From the NCBI GenBank assembly GCA_964434165.1, contig CAYSUS010000036.1, positions 1-64,000 on the forward strand: a stretch of 64,000 nucleotides of DNA, read 5' to 3'. The position numbers and the translations under genes were made by a program. The notes beneath the pieces are model-generated. The model had not been told where the DNA came from. It ran no database searches and worked only from the letters and a program-made list of their open reading frames with translations. Of this stretch, positions 27,385 through 36,817 are shown one piece after another (position 1 is the first letter of the stretch; each line of letters begins with the position of its first letter). Source of the stretch: CAYSUS01 sp964434165. Its GTDB lineage: Bacteria > Planctomycetota > Planctomycetia > Pirellulales > Thermoguttaceae.

Positions 27385-28584
27385 TTGGATCATTGCGATT
27401 TTGCGTGCGTGGTGGGGGCCCGCCCAAACTTCATGAAGATGGCCCCGATTCTTCGCGCGCTCAGCCGGTATCCCGCTGCTCGAACGACATTGATCCATAC
27501 GGGTCAGCACTACGATGCGGAGCTCTCGGGGATCTTCTTTGATGAGCTTGGGCTAAGGAAGCCCGACTGTGACCTCGAAGTCGGCTCGGGCAGTCAAGGG
27601 GCTCAAACGGCTCGAATCCTCGAGCGGATGGAGGACTTGCTTGAGCGAGGTACGGCGTTTGGCAAGCCCTTCGACAGAATGATCGTTGTGGGCGACGTGA
27701 ACTCGACAATGGCGTCCGCGCTAGCGGCTGCGAAGGGGGGAGTGCCGATTGCCCACGTCGAAGCCGGACTGAGGAGCTTCGACCGATCGATGCCCGAGGA
27801 AATCAATCGTATCGTTACTGACTCGGTAACCGACATCTTCCTGACTTCCGAGCCGGCTGGAACGCGCAACCTTCTAAGGGAAGGGCACCCGGCAGACCGC
27901 CTGCATCTTGTGGGAAACGTGATGATCGACACTCTGATGGATTCATTGCCGGCCGCGCGAAGGCGGGGTACCTTGCGGCAAGTGGGCGTTCGGGCAGGCC
28001 ACTACGGGGTCGTCACGCTCCATCGTCCCGCGAATGTAGACGACCCCCTTGTTCTGGCTTCCCTGATAGACGGTCTGTGCTCGGCGGCTGCAGAATTGCC
28101 GATGGTGTTTCCCGTGCACCCGCGTACGAAACACCGGCTGCAACGATTCGATCTGGACATTCGTCTGAAACACGCAGCGAATGCGCTGGTTCTCCCGCCA
28201 CTTGGTTACTTGGACTTCTTGGCCCTGACCTCGCAAGCGAAGGTGATCATTACGGACTCTGGCGGACTTCAGGAGGAGAGCACAGCCCTTGGTATTCCCT
28301 GCCTGACGCTGAGGTCAACCACCGAACGCCCTATTACCGTCGAGCAGGGGACATGTACGCTGATCGGCAACGACGTGGGGAAACTAGGAGATTGCCTGAG
28401 ACAAGTGCTTAACGGTAGCTACCGCGTTGGCGAACGCCCGCAACTCTGGGATGGGCATGCCGCGGAACGGATCGCTAGAGTCCTAATGGGGGATGAGATA
28501 GGGGCCCCGACTACGGCCAACCGGCGAGTCGGTGCCGGGCCGCCCAGGGATTCCTGTGACACCCTGACCTCGCGTCGGGACTGA
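27385..28584 (+). CDS. wecB: UDP-N-acetylglucosamine 2-epimerase (non-hydrolysing)
   Basis: The 399-residue enzyme interconverts UDP-GlcNAc and UDP-ManNAc. Family motifs: VVGARPNFMKMAPILRAL, LIHTGQHYDAELSGIFFDELGL, VVGDVNSTMASALAA, IAHVEAGLRSFDRSMPEEINR (containing the conserved catalytic Glu and His region), FPVHPRTKHRLQ and ITDSGGLQEESTALGIPCLTLRSTTERPIT. All expected residues are present and the length is typical. Starts at a TTG. It could instead be the WbpI type, acting on the diacetamido-uronate made with WlbA; the sequence alone does not separate the two. The C-terminal ~20 residues are unconserved. Confidence 0.93.
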   Translation: MDHCDFACVVGARPNFMKMAPILRALSRYPAARTTLIHTGQHYDAELSGIFFDELGLRKPDCDLEVGSGSQGAQTARILERMEDLLERGTAFGKPFDRMIVVGDVNSTMASALAAAKGGVPIAHVEAGLRSFDRSMPEEINRIVTDSVTDIFLTSEPAGTRNLLREGHPADRLHLVGNVMIDTLMDSLPAARRRGTLRQVGVRAGHYGVVTLHRPANVDDPLVLASLIDGLCSAAAELPMVFPVHPRTKHRLQRFDLDIRLKHAANALVLPPLGYLDFLALTSQAKVIITDSGGLQEESTALGIPCLTLRSTTERPITVEQGTCTLIGNDVGKLGDCLRQVLNGSYRVGERPQLWDGHAAERIARVLMGDEIGAPTTANRRVGAGPPRDSCDTLTSRRD

Positions 28585-28699
28585 GCAGGCGAGAGAGCTC
28601 GCTGACTCAGCGTTCCTTAAGGGCGCGCCGACAAACGTACTCGTCTCTCTCTTTGTGCGTCGATAGCCCAGGAATCCCGATTTAGGCCAACTCGTTCCA

Positions 28700-29947
28700 T
28701 TGGATTCAGGTCAGCCCGCTTCACGGAGAAGAATCCTCTTTGTTTCGCACAGCGCCTCTCTGTATGGCGCAGAGCAATGCTTACTGGCGATCTCGCGCGC
28801 GGTGCAAGGCAACGGTTATGAGTGCATGGTCGCTCTGCCGCGTGAGGGTCCTTTGGGCGACCACCTCCAGGAAGCCGGCGTTCGCACGGTCGTCTCTGGA
28901 CATCGGTTTTGGGTGGGGCCTCCCCTTGCTCATGCTGTAGATGCGATTCCAAGACACCTAGCCAACAGAGTTGCCTGCCGGCGTTTGCCTCGGCTTCTCG
29001 ACGGCTTTCGACCGGACTGCGTCTACTCAAACACGCTCGCTTCCCCGTTCGGAGCGATGTTGGCTGAAAGGCTTGAGGTTCCCCATATTTGGCATGTTCA
29101 CGAGTTCATTCGCCAGGGCGTTGGCTTGGTATTCGATAGGGGAACGCGTCGAAGCTTGAAGTATGCAGGCATCGCTTCGAGTGCGTTGATCTGCAATTCG
29201 CAAGCCGTGGCTCAGATGATTAGACGTGATGTCTCGGCGGCGCGAATCCGTGTTGTTCACAACGGCGTGTCACAATCCAGCCGTCTGCCGTGCGGGCCGA
29301 GAATGGAATTGGTCCATCTCGATGAACCCAGACTTGCTCTGGTCGGCGCGCTCATGCCACACAAGGGGCACGCCGATGCAATTCGCGCAGTTCGCTTGCT
29401 TCGAGAGCGAGGAGTGCGAACAAAACTGAGTATCGTCGGGACCTCGCGTCACCCGTGGTACCCGTTTCAGCTTCGCCGCATGATACGCACGCTCCGCCTG
29501 ACTGAGGAGGTGACCCTGGAGGGCTTCATACCAAGGGCGGTAGAGGCGGTGCTCCCCCATACCGACGTTGCGCTTATATGTTCGCGCTGCGAGGCGTTCG
29601 GGCTTGTGGCCGCCGAGGCGATGTCGATTGGTTGTCCGGTCATCGGTACCGATTCAGGTGGGCTTCCGGAGGTGATCGAGAACGGCGTGAGCGGGCTCCT
29701 CTACCCCTTTGGGAACGTGGAGAGGCTCGCCGCGGCACTGGAGCGTGTGCTTGGGGACGCCGCTCTGTACCGACGGCTCTCGGAGAACGGTATCCAACGG
29801 GTGCGGGAGAGGTTCACTCTCGAGCGTTATGTGGCGGGCATCGAGTCCGTGATCCGGGAGGTCTTGGACGGGGGCCCCTTGGCAGAAACTGCTGACGCCT
29901 GCCAGGATCGCGGCGCTCCGGATCGGCAGCTCCCGTGCGACACGTGA
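28700..29947 (+). CDS. GT4-family glycosyltransferase
   Basis: About 415 residues from a TTG codon. RRRILFVSHSASLYGAEQCLLAISRAVQGNG is the N-terminal GT-B segment, and GLYG/AEQ contacts are typical of GT4. IWHVHEFIRQG and ICNSQAVAQMIRRD lead to VVHNGV. ALVGALMPHKGHADAIRAVRLLRERG opens the donor domain, and CEAFGLVAAEAMSIGCPVIGTDSGGLPEVIENGVSGLLYPFG is the complete E-x7-E region. The first 10 residues are uncertain, since no ATG or clear ribosome site is present. It is the last glycosyltransferase of this block; next come the membrane-TPR proteins. Confidence 0.84.
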   Translation: MDSGQPASRRRILFVSHSASLYGAEQCLLAISRAVQGNGYECMVALPREGPLGDHLQEAGVRTVVSGHRFWVGPPLAHAVDAIPRHLANRVACRRLPRLLDGFRPDCVYSNTLASPFGAMLAERLEVPHIWHVHEFIRQGVGLVFDRGTRRSLKYAGIASSALICNSQAVAQMIRRDVSAARIRVVHNGVSQSSRLPCGPRMELVHLDEPRLALVGALMPHKGHADAIRAVRLLRERGVRTKLSIVGTSRHPWYPFQLRRMIRTLRLTEEVTLEGFIPRAVEAVLPHTDVALICSRCEAFGLVAAEAMSIGCPVIGTDSGGLPEVIENGVSGLLYPFGNVERLAAALERVLGDAALYRRLSENGIQRVRERFTLERYVAGIESVIREVLDGGPLAETADACQDRGAPDRQLPCDT

Positions 29948-30083
29948 CGCCTCCCGCTAGCCACGCAACCCGGCGCCGACCAGCGCTGCCTGGCTACCTG
30001 CACTCGAAACTCCATCGGCTGTGGCTTGCGTCAGAGTACCCGGATCACGTATTTGCCCGAGCCGCGGCCTGAGATCGGTCTGA

Positions 30084-32087
30084 ATGCGAAACGTCCCGGT
30101 CCTCACCCTGCTTCTGTTCGTATTCCTCTTGGGCTGCACGCCGCTGGCGGACGGGGACGTGTGGTGGCACTTGAGGACGGGCCAGTTGATTGTTGAGCGA
30201 GGATCGCCTCCGCAGTACGACTGGTTCACCTATACGAACCCCGATGCGAGGTGGATTGACCTGAGTTGGGGGTGGCAGTTGGCGTCGCTGGGCCCCTGGG
30301 CGATCGGGGGCTCGGCGGGCCTCGTCCTTTTCAAGTGCCTGCTCGGCGTGACGGCAATCGGGATTCTCCTTCTCGGTACGGCGCGCGGGCGCATCCCGCC
30401 GTGGGCAACGGCCTTGATCGCTATCCCCCCCGTGATGCTATTTGCGCTGAGGTATCCCGTCCGGCCGGAGATGATATCTTTCGTGTTCCTGAGCGCCATG
30501 CTGTGGACCTGCTACTGTCTGCCTGCGCGGCCTCGGTTGGTCTGGTTGTTGCCCGCGATTCAGCTACTATGGGTCAACTCGCATGGGTCCTTCGTTCTCG
30601 GGATCGTGGTGATCGCCTGCTTTCTGTGCCAGTCGCTCGTTGTGCGGATCTGGCCGTCGCTTCACCGCGGGCAATGCGTCCGCTCCCATTGGCAAACGTG
30701 GATGCTGGGGGCGGCGATGAGCTCGCTGGCCTGCTTCGCCAATCCATATGGACTGGAGGGAGTGCTGTTTCCGAAAGTCCTGTACGCCAGATTGGACAGC
30801 TCGGATTCGGGTGCCTTCTACGAGCAGCTCGCCAGCGAATTCACGGGCGTATTGTGGTGGTTCCGGGAATGCGGCTGGGCAAGCATCCGGCTGCCGGGGA
30901 TCTGGCTGGTGATTGTGGTAACGGCGGGCGGGCTTGCCAGTTTCGTCCCCCTTGTCGTGAGCCGCAAGGTCGATGTGGGCCGACTCCTACTGTTCGCTCT
31001 GTTCACATTCCTCGGATGGCAGGCGGTCAAGAACCTCCCCTATATGGCTCTGGTTTCCCTCGCCATCGTACATTGGAATCTCGCCGACCTGCGCGTGGCA
31101 GTTCACGGCAGGACCCAACCAGAGGGCGCTCGGCTCGACTTGGCAGCCACGGCTCTCATCACGGCTCTGATCATTACCGTGCCCACGAACGTCTATTGTA
31201 GGATTATTCATCAGGGCCTGGAAAAGAAGGAGTTCGGCCTTGGCGAGGCGCCGGGCGAATATCCGCATGACGAGGCCAGGTTCCTGGGACAGGAGGGAAT
31301 GCCCAAGCGGGTGTATGCCGCCGGTCATACCATGGCGTCGGCCTTCATCTTCCACAATGGGCCTGAAAGGAAGGTCTTCGTCGATAGTCGGCTGGAGGTG
31401 AGCTCGCGCGAGACATTTGAGCGGTTCCTCCGTATCTGGGAAACTCTTCAGCGGCACAGCACGGAGGCCGAGACACTCCTGCTCTCGACACACGCGGGGC
31501 ACGAGCCCGCCGAGATGCCGGCACTGCTTATCGACATGGATCACTACGTCCATTTCGAGGCCCTTCTGGCAAATCCCCGCTGGCGGCCGGTCTTCCACGG
31601 GGAAACGGCTGTCGTGTTTCTCTACGAGCCAGACGCCAGAAGGCTCGGAGTGAACGCTGTCGATGCGAATCGGTTACGCATCGCGCTGTACAGCAAAGCA
31701 GTCAAGGACGATCCGCTCTCCGCGATCGGTCACTTCCGGCTTGGCGCAGCCCTGATGGAGCGCGATCCGACCGCGGCACGCGAAAGCTTCAAGCGAGCCA
31801 TCGAACTGAAGCCGGACTTCGCGGAGGCGCATTACAACCTTGCGTATGTCGTCGAAGCCAGGGAGCCCCGCCTAGCGGCGGAGCACTACCAGCAGGCCAT
31901 CGCGCTGGACCCAGCTCATGCCGACGCCCACGTCAACTACGGCAGTGTGCTTGTCCAGCAAGGACATCTCGGCCAAGCATTGCACCATTATCGCCAGGCC
32001 CTTCAGGTCGATCCGAAGAACCGGGCCGCGCGACGGAACTTGGAGTTCCTGCGAGACGTTGCGCGACGGGATTCCGACGGGAGTTAG
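30084..32087 (+). CDS. GT-C-like membrane protein with three C-terminal TPRs
   Basis: The 667-residue protein begins MRNVPVLTLLLFVFLLGCTP as a first membrane segment. A large outer loop follows with DGDVWWHLRTGQLI and YTNPDARWIDLSWGWQLASLG, the kind of acidic first loop seen in GT-C enzymes. About ten to eleven membrane segments run to residue ~370. A soluble middle domain (RVYAAGHTMASAFIFHNG, KVFVDSRLEVSS) is followed by three TPRs from ~540 (PLSAIGHFRLGAALMERDPTAARESFKRAIEL, AEAHYNLAYVVEAREPRLAAEHYQQAI, ADAHVNYGSVLVQQGHLGQALHHYRQAL). The fold suggests lipid-linked sugar transfer coupled to a TPR scaffold. No biochemical activity can be assigned. Confidence 0.75.
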   Translation: MRNVPVLTLLLFVFLLGCTPLADGDVWWHLRTGQLIVERGSPPQYDWFTYTNPDARWIDLSWGWQLASLGPWAIGGSAGLVLFKCLLGVTAIGILLLGTARGRIPPWATALIAIPPVMLFALRYPVRPEMISFVFLSAMLWTCYCLPARPRLVWLLPAIQLLWVNSHGSFVLGIVVIACFLCQSLVVRIWPSLHRGQCVRSHWQTWMLGAAMSSLACFANPYGLEGVLFPKVLYARLDSSDSGAFYEQLASEFTGVLWWFRECGWASIRLPGIWLVIVVTAGGLASFVPLVVSRKVDVGRLLLFALFTFLGWQAVKNLPYMALVSLAIVHWNLADLRVAVHGRTQPEGARLDLAATALITALIITVPTNVYCRIIHQGLEKKEFGLGEAPGEYPHDEARFLGQEGMPKRVYAAGHTMASAFIFHNGPERKVFVDSRLEVSSRETFERFLRIWETLQRHSTEAETLLLSTHAGHEPAEMPALLIDMDHYVHFEALLANPRWRPVFHGETAVVFLYEPDARRLGVNAVDANRLRIALYSKAVKDDPLSAIGHFRLGAALMERDPTAARESFKRAIELKPDFAEAHYNLAYVVEAREPRLAAEHYQQAIALDPAHADAHVNYGSVLVQQGHLGQALHHYRQALQVDPKNRAARRNLEFLRDVARRDSDGS

Positions 32088-32238
32088 TCCGGCTGCGTGG
32101 CAAGGCCCCGTACGCTCCTTTTCGTGGCGTCCTAGCCCGAATGTGCGGGACGCGATTCATGCCCGCACATGATTCCGTGTGCGGGAGGATCGTGTCGTTA
32201 CACGTTGCGGCGTCCAGCGCCCTTATCCAGGCCCGCCG

Positions 32239-33420
32239 ATGAGCACTCCACACACCGGGTCCCGAATCGACGTGCGGTACGCCGAGCCTTCCGGCCCGCA
32301 TCTCGTAGTCGTTCTCCCTGCGCTGAATGAAGAGGCGACCGTGGTCGAAGTGATCACGGCCGTGCCAAGGCGACTTGCGGGTTTTGGACGAGTCACCGTC
32401 GTCGTGGTGGACGACGGATCGTGGGACCAGACCGCGGATTTGGCGGAGTCAGCCGGAGCGATCGTCGTCCGCCATCCGTGTAACCGGGGCGTGGGGGCCG
32501 CACTGGCCACGGGAATCGATCGCGCTTTGTCGATCGGGGCCGACCTCATCGTCAGTATGGACTCGGACGGGCAGTTCAACGCGGCCGACATTCCCAAGCT
32601 GATCCGACCCATCCTGGAAGACGGGTACGGCTTCGTTACCTGCACGCGGTTCGGCGGGCAGCACTCGATGGCCGCCATGCCGTGGGCCAAGCGCTGGGGC
32701 AATCGCATGATGTGCCGGATCGTAAACGCGATCGTCCGTGGAGGCGGCTTCACGGACGTGTCTTGCGGGTTTCGGGCGTACTCCCGGGACGTCGCCTTGC
32801 GGCTGGTGCTGTTCGGACGGTTCACGTACACTCAGGAGACATTCATCGACCTGGCCGCCAAGGACATCCCCATGACGGAGGTTCCCTTGCCCGTGCGGCC
32901 TGTGCGAGAGCATGGGAAGAGCCGCGTGGCCAGCAGCCTCCTGCGGTATGGCATTCGTGCGTCGCTTATCCTCTTCCGGTCCATGCGCGATACGCGGCCT
33001 TTGGTATTCTTCGGGATGCTCGCTCTGCTGTTTCTGGCGTTGGGGCTTGCCCTGTTCGGCTTCGTGACGCTCTGGTGGCTGTACACTGGACATACCAGCC
33101 CCTGGACGTCGCTCCTCACCCTGGCTACCTCGGCGTCGGTTGTGGGCGTGTCATCGGGGGTGATGGCGCTCGTCGCGGATCAGATCGGACGAGGGCGTAA
33201 GTTGCTGGAGGAGGCGCTCTACTATCAGCGACGTCAATACTACCACGACATCTCTAGCGGCCTGCCAAGTCCGGGTCGATCGTGGGACGCGCTCGAAGCG
33301 TCGGGCGGGCCTCTCCAGGCGAGATCGGCGGAGGAGTCCCGTACACCGGTTTCGCTCGGCGCAGCCAAACAGGACGGCCGGCAAGGTTGTCACGCGCCCC
33401 TTGCGGAGCGACGGTCTTGA
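32239..33420 (+). CDS. GT2 glycosyltransferase, DPM1/polyprenyl-phosphate type
   Basis: The 393-residue protein starts at the ATG at 32239; the in-frame ATG-like codons upstream lack support. LVVVLPALNEEATVVEVITAVPRR and VVVVDDGSWDQTADLAES carry the GT-A nucleotide-binding motif, and ADLIVSMDSDGQFNAADIPKLI carries the DSDGQ metal motif. FTDVSCGFRAYSRDVALRL and KDIPMTEVPLPVRP are typical of dolichol-phosphate mannosyltransferase-like enzymes. Two C-terminal membrane segments (LVFFGMLALLFLALGLALFGF and the following one) anchor it. It probably makes a polyprenyl-phosphate sugar, a donor suited to GT-C enzymes such as those around it. Confidence 0.88.
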   Translation: MSTPHTGSRIDVRYAEPSGPHLVVVLPALNEEATVVEVITAVPRRLAGFGRVTVVVVDDGSWDQTADLAESAGAIVVRHPCNRGVGAALATGIDRALSIGADLIVSMDSDGQFNAADIPKLIRPILEDGYGFVTCTRFGGQHSMAAMPWAKRWGNRMMCRIVNAIVRGGGFTDVSCGFRAYSRDVALRLVLFGRFTYTQETFIDLAAKDIPMTEVPLPVRPVREHGKSRVASSLLRYGIRASLILFRSMRDTRPLVFFGMLALLFLALGLALFGFVTLWWLYTGHTSPWTSLLTLATSASVVGVSSGVMALVADQIGRGRKLLEEALYYQRRQYYHDISSGLPSPGRSWDALEASGGPLQARSAEESRTPVSLGAAKQDGRQGCHAPLAERRS

Positions 33421-34694
33421 TCGACCAGGAAAACCGCGTCGGCGCCGCTCGGTCCACCGTGCACCTCGGTGGCCTCCGGGATCGGTCGGACGTCACGTCG
33501 AGAACCTCGCGGCAGCAAATCCTTTACATCAGCTTCAATTTCCCGCCCAAGGTTGGGGGGATTGAGAGCGTTGTGTTTCGCACATGCCAGGCTCTGTCGA
33601 CACGGTTTCAGGTGACTGCCTTGGCGCAGGCACCAGGATGCGACATCGACCGGAGTATTGCCGTACTGCGGCCTCGCCGGGAGGGCCTCCTTTCCTACCT
33701 CCGCTTCCTTTACTCGCGGGGACGGCAGTTGTGCCGGAACGGCCGGTTCGACGCGGTGGTCTCGGGCAGTGCGCTGACCTCCCTGCCAAGTGCACTTCTC
33801 GCGCGAAGGTGTCGCGCCAGAACCGTCCAGGTCGTGCATGGGCTCGATGTCGTGTATCCGTCGCCGCTCTATCAGCTCTTCGTACGTTACGCTTTGCCAC
33901 GAATGGACTTGGTGGTAGCCAACAGCCGGGCGACCAGAGAAGAGGCCGTCGCGCGGGGCGTTCGTCGGGATCGCACGGCGATCATTCACCCAGGCTGCGA
34001 TCCGAGTCCGTTCCTCAGAGCCGACCCGTCTCTCGTCGAAGAACTGAGGTCCCGATGGCGCCTGAACGAGCACCGGGTCATCCTGAGCCCGGGACGCATC
34101 GTACGACGGAAGGGGATCGACCGGTTCGTTTCCGAGTGCCTGGCGTCCGTGATCGAAGCGGTGCCCCGTGCGAAGCTGCTCGTCGCCGGCGGCGACCCGC
34201 GCGGTGCGCTAGTCCATGCACGAGGTGCCGAATCGGCGGTGTTGCGCGCGGCGGATGCGGCCGGGCTCCGTGAGCGCGTGATCGTGACCGGACGCCTTGC
34301 GGATGCGGAGATGGCTGCCGCGTTCCATCTTGCCGACGTCGTGATTCTGCCGGCTGTGCGCGTGAAGGGCGACATGGAGGGATTCGGCATCGTGTGCTTG
34401 GAGGCGGCCAGCGCCGGAAAGCCTGTCGTGGCAGCGCGCCTCGGGGGCATACCCGATGCCGTTGCGGAAGGAGAAACCGGTGTGTTGGTTCCCCCTGGCG
34501 ACAGCCAGGCGATGACGGGTTCCGTCGTGCGGCTTCTGCACGACCAGCGCCTTGCCGAGAAGCTCGGCGCTCGGGGTCGGCAGCGCGTTCTGCAGGAGTT
34601 CGCGTGGGATGCCGTCGGCAACAGGTTCTGCGACGCTGTGGCTGAAGTTCTTGCGCAGCAGAATCTCCGACTCCCTGGCGGGGCTGACGGATGA
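33417..34694 (+). CDS. GT4-family glycosyltransferase
   Basis: About 425 residues, read from TTG 33417, which overlaps the previous stop (TTGA). The first ~35 residues are unconserved; the GT-B fold begins at QILYISFNFPPKVGGIESVVFRTCQAL. VVANSRATREEAVARGV and IIHPGCDPSPF form the hinge. HRVILSPGRIVRRKGIDRFV opens the donor domain, ADVVILPAVRVKGDMEGFGIVCLEAASAGKPVVAARLGGIPDAVAEGETG holds the E-x7-E motif (EGFGIVCLE). It resembles PimB/mannosyltransferase-type GT4 enzymes. The next gene begins at the stop codon (ATGA). Confidence 0.85.
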   Translation: MIDQENRVGAARSTVHLGGLRDRSDVTSRTSRQQILYISFNFPPKVGGIESVVFRTCQALSTRFQVTALAQAPGCDIDRSIAVLRPRREGLLSYLRFLYSRGRQLCRNGRFDAVVSGSALTSLPSALLARRCRARTVQVVHGLDVVYPSPLYQLFVRYALPRMDLVVANSRATREEAVARGVRRDRTAIIHPGCDPSPFLRADPSLVEELRSRWRLNEHRVILSPGRIVRRKGIDRFVSECLASVIEAVPRAKLLVAGGDPRGALVHARGAESAVLRAADAAGLRERVIVTGRLADAEMAAAFHLADVVILPAVRVKGDMEGFGIVCLEAASAGKPVVAARLGGIPDAVAEGETGVLVPPGDSQAMTGSVVRLLHDQRLAEKLGARGRQRVLQEFAWDAVGNRFCDAVAEVLAQQNLRLPGGADG

Positions 34695-35500
34695 GAACGA
34701 GCGAGCGTGTCTCGAAGTCGTATCAGGAGTCGCCTCACTCGGAGCTCATCCGCCAGCTTCACGTGGCAGCATATGAGTTCGCGGCGAGCCACGTCCACCA
34801 AAGAACCGTGCTCGATCTGGGATGCGGTACGGGCTACGGGAGCATCTTGCTCGGATCGTACGCCAGGAGAGTCCTCGGCGTGGACGTCTCGGCGGTCGCA
34901 ATCCAGGAGGCCGGGCAGGCGGATCGGCCGGCCAACGTCTCCTTCCGGCAGATCGACGACGTTCAGAAGTCGGCTTTGCCGTTCGATGATGAAGAGTTCG
35001 ACCGTGTGGTCTCTTTCCAGGTCATCGAACACCTGCGCGACCCGGCAGCCTATCTGAAGGAGATTCGTCGTGTGCTCTCTGCGGACGGGATCCTGTTGCT
35101 GACCACGCCAAACCGCAGCGTCCGTCTGTTTCCCGCGCAGCGACCGTGGAATCGGTTCCACGTCACGGAGTATAGCGCAACGAGCCTGACGTCGCTCTTG
35201 AAGAGCTTCTTCCCACGTGTCGAGATCCTGGGGTTCACAGGGGAACTGAACGACTTGGAACGGCGTCGAGTTCGGAGGCTGAGAGTATTCCTGCTCCCGG
35301 CGACTCTGCCCGTGTTGCCCGACGTCGCGCGTAAGGCCGTGCTGACTTGTCTTTCTCAACTGCACGAGCGGGTGTCTCGCGATACGGCCTTCGCTCAGAC
35401 AATCCATGCCGATTCGATCGAGAGGACTTGCGGATGGTCCAGCAGCGGCCTGGACCGGGCGACAGAGCTTCTCGCCGTGTGCAGGCTACGGCGCCACTGA
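34691..35500 (+). CDS. SAM-dependent class I methyltransferase
   Basis: The 269-residue enzyme is translationally coupled to the glycosyltransferase by an ATGA overlap. TVLDLGCGTGYGSILLGSYARRVLGVDVS gives motif I and strand 2; DRVVSFQVIEHLRDPAAYLKEIRRVLSADGILLLTTPN gives the later motifs. It shares the PWNRFHVTEY phrase with the methyltransferase at 16324, so both belong to one subfamily often found in polysaccharide loci. Acceptor unknown. The 230 bases after it contain no convincing gene, only short frames. Confidence 0.84.
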   Translation: MRTSERVSKSYQESPHSELIRQLHVAAYEFAASHVHQRTVLDLGCGTGYGSILLGSYARRVLGVDVSAVAIQEAGQADRPANVSFRQIDDVQKSALPFDDEEFDRVVSFQVIEHLRDPAAYLKEIRRVLSADGILLLTTPNRSVRLFPAQRPWNRFHVTEYSATSLTSLLKSFFPRVEILGFTGELNDLERRRVRRLRVFLLPATLPVLPDVARKAVLTCLSQLHERVSRDTAFAQTIHADSIERTCGWSSSGLDRATELLAVCRLRRH

Positions 35501-35728
35501 GACGTTTCGCACGGGAGTTCCCTTGGTGTTGAAAGTGCGCGATGGGCACGTTGCCCCGGCCTCCTACCACCACGATCCGACCTGGCCGGACTCCAGGCAC
35601 GCTTTCCAAGGGAACCCGCCGGCCGTTCGTGCAGCCGCCAATAACCTCCGACGGGATATCTGACCGGCGCCTGAACTGTCGGACAACTGGAGCGAGTTGC
35701 CATTTCGACCGAGCCCCAGAAGACCTGT

Positions 35729-36790
35729 TTGGCGCGGATTCGCCCCGTGCTCTGGATTGCCGCCCGGTACGGCGCCTTCTTGGCCGTGATCGGGATGATC
35801 GGCGTTTACGTGGCGACCCACTGGGATGCCGCGACCTCCGCGCGGTTGTATCACCCGGCCTGGCTGCCTCCCTCGGTCGTGCTCGGGCTGGCGGCAATGC
35901 TGGGATTCGCGTGGCATTGCCGGCTCGTCCTCGCAGCGCACAACTACCATGTCCCGTTCAACGCAGCGATCGCGCTCTTCTTCGTGCCGATGTTAGGCAA
36001 GTACGTCCCAGGCAAGGTCTGGTCCCTGATTGCCGCTCTACCTCTCTATCGACAATATGGTGTCCCGACCCTCGTGGCAGCAGGCTGCGTGGGTATCGGA
36101 ATCGCTTCCAGTGTAATCAGCGGGGCGTTCCTTGCGGCACTAGGCGAAGGTGGGGCCTTTCGGCAGCCCGGCGGGGTGGCTTGGGCCATCGCGGCCGCCG
36201 TCGGTTTGGGTGTTGCCATGCATCCACGCGTGCTTTACCCGACGGTCAATCGGGGGTTGCGGTTGCTTGGTCGTGACGCGATTCACGGTTCGCTGTCCTT
36301 GCGCAGGATAGGTGGGCTTCTCGGCGTGCACTCGGCGATATGGCTTGCATACGGTCTGGCCTTCTACTGCCTGATTCGCAGTATCGTCAGCATTCCCGCC
36401 GTCGAAGCGCCTCGCGTGATCGGCGTGTTTGCAGCCGCCCAGGTGGCCGGCTTCTTGGCCTTGTTCGCACCTGCGGGTATCGGAGTCCGCGAAGGCGTCT
36501 TTCTGCTTGGGTTGACGCCGCTGGTTGGCGAAGGTAACGCCATCGCCGTGGCGGGGATGTGCCGACTCTGGCAAACAGCGCTAGAGCTAGCGATGGCCGG
36601 TGCCGGATGGTGTTTGCTCCGTCGGCGCGGAGATCCCGACCAGCATCCGGGGGAAATATCTTTCCCCCCACAAGTGCGAGACCGCGATGAAGATTCCGAT
36701 GTTGATCCTCCTCACGCAGATGCGGTGAGGGCGGCCAACGGAAGCACGACTTCGCGAAAGAAACCCCTATCCCGTAGTCGATTGAGCTGA
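35729..36790 (+). CDS. UPF0104/AglD-like flippase-domain membrane protein
   Basis: About 353 residues with eight or so membrane segments: ARYGAFLAVIGMIGVYVA, PPSVVLGLAAMLGFAWH, VGIGIASSVISGAFLAAL and others. ALFFVPMLGKYVPGKVWSLI fits the G-K-Y-x-P-G-K signature of lysylphosphatidylglycerol-synthase transmembrane and AglD-like proteins, and LFAPAGIGVREGVFLLGL is the second conserved stretch. Family members handle polyprenyl-phosphate sugars or flip lipids. Start is a TTG with a weak ribosome site. A second member, more distant, is at 54115. Confidence 0.8.
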   Translation: MARIRPVLWIAARYGAFLAVIGMIGVYVATHWDAATSARLYHPAWLPPSVVLGLAAMLGFAWHCRLVLAAHNYHVPFNAAIALFFVPMLGKYVPGKVWSLIAALPLYRQYGVPTLVAAGCVGIGIASSVISGAFLAALGEGGAFRQPGGVAWAIAAAVGLGVAMHPRVLYPTVNRGLRLLGRDAIHGSLSLRRIGGLLGVHSAIWLAYGLAFYCLIRSIVSIPAVEAPRVIGVFAAAQVAGFLALFAPAGIGVREGVFLLGLTPLVGEGNAIAVAGMCRLWQTALELAMAGAGWCLLRRRGDPDQHPGEISFPPQVRDRDEDSDVDPPHADAVRAANGSTTSRKKPLSRSRLS

Positions 36791-36817
36791 CTATCCACCA
36801 GTGATCGGGACTCGTTC

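Noticed and set aside
35501..35728. Short open frames between the methyltransferase and the flippase-like gene
   Set aside because: They lack ribosome sites and continue as shadows of neighbouring frames.
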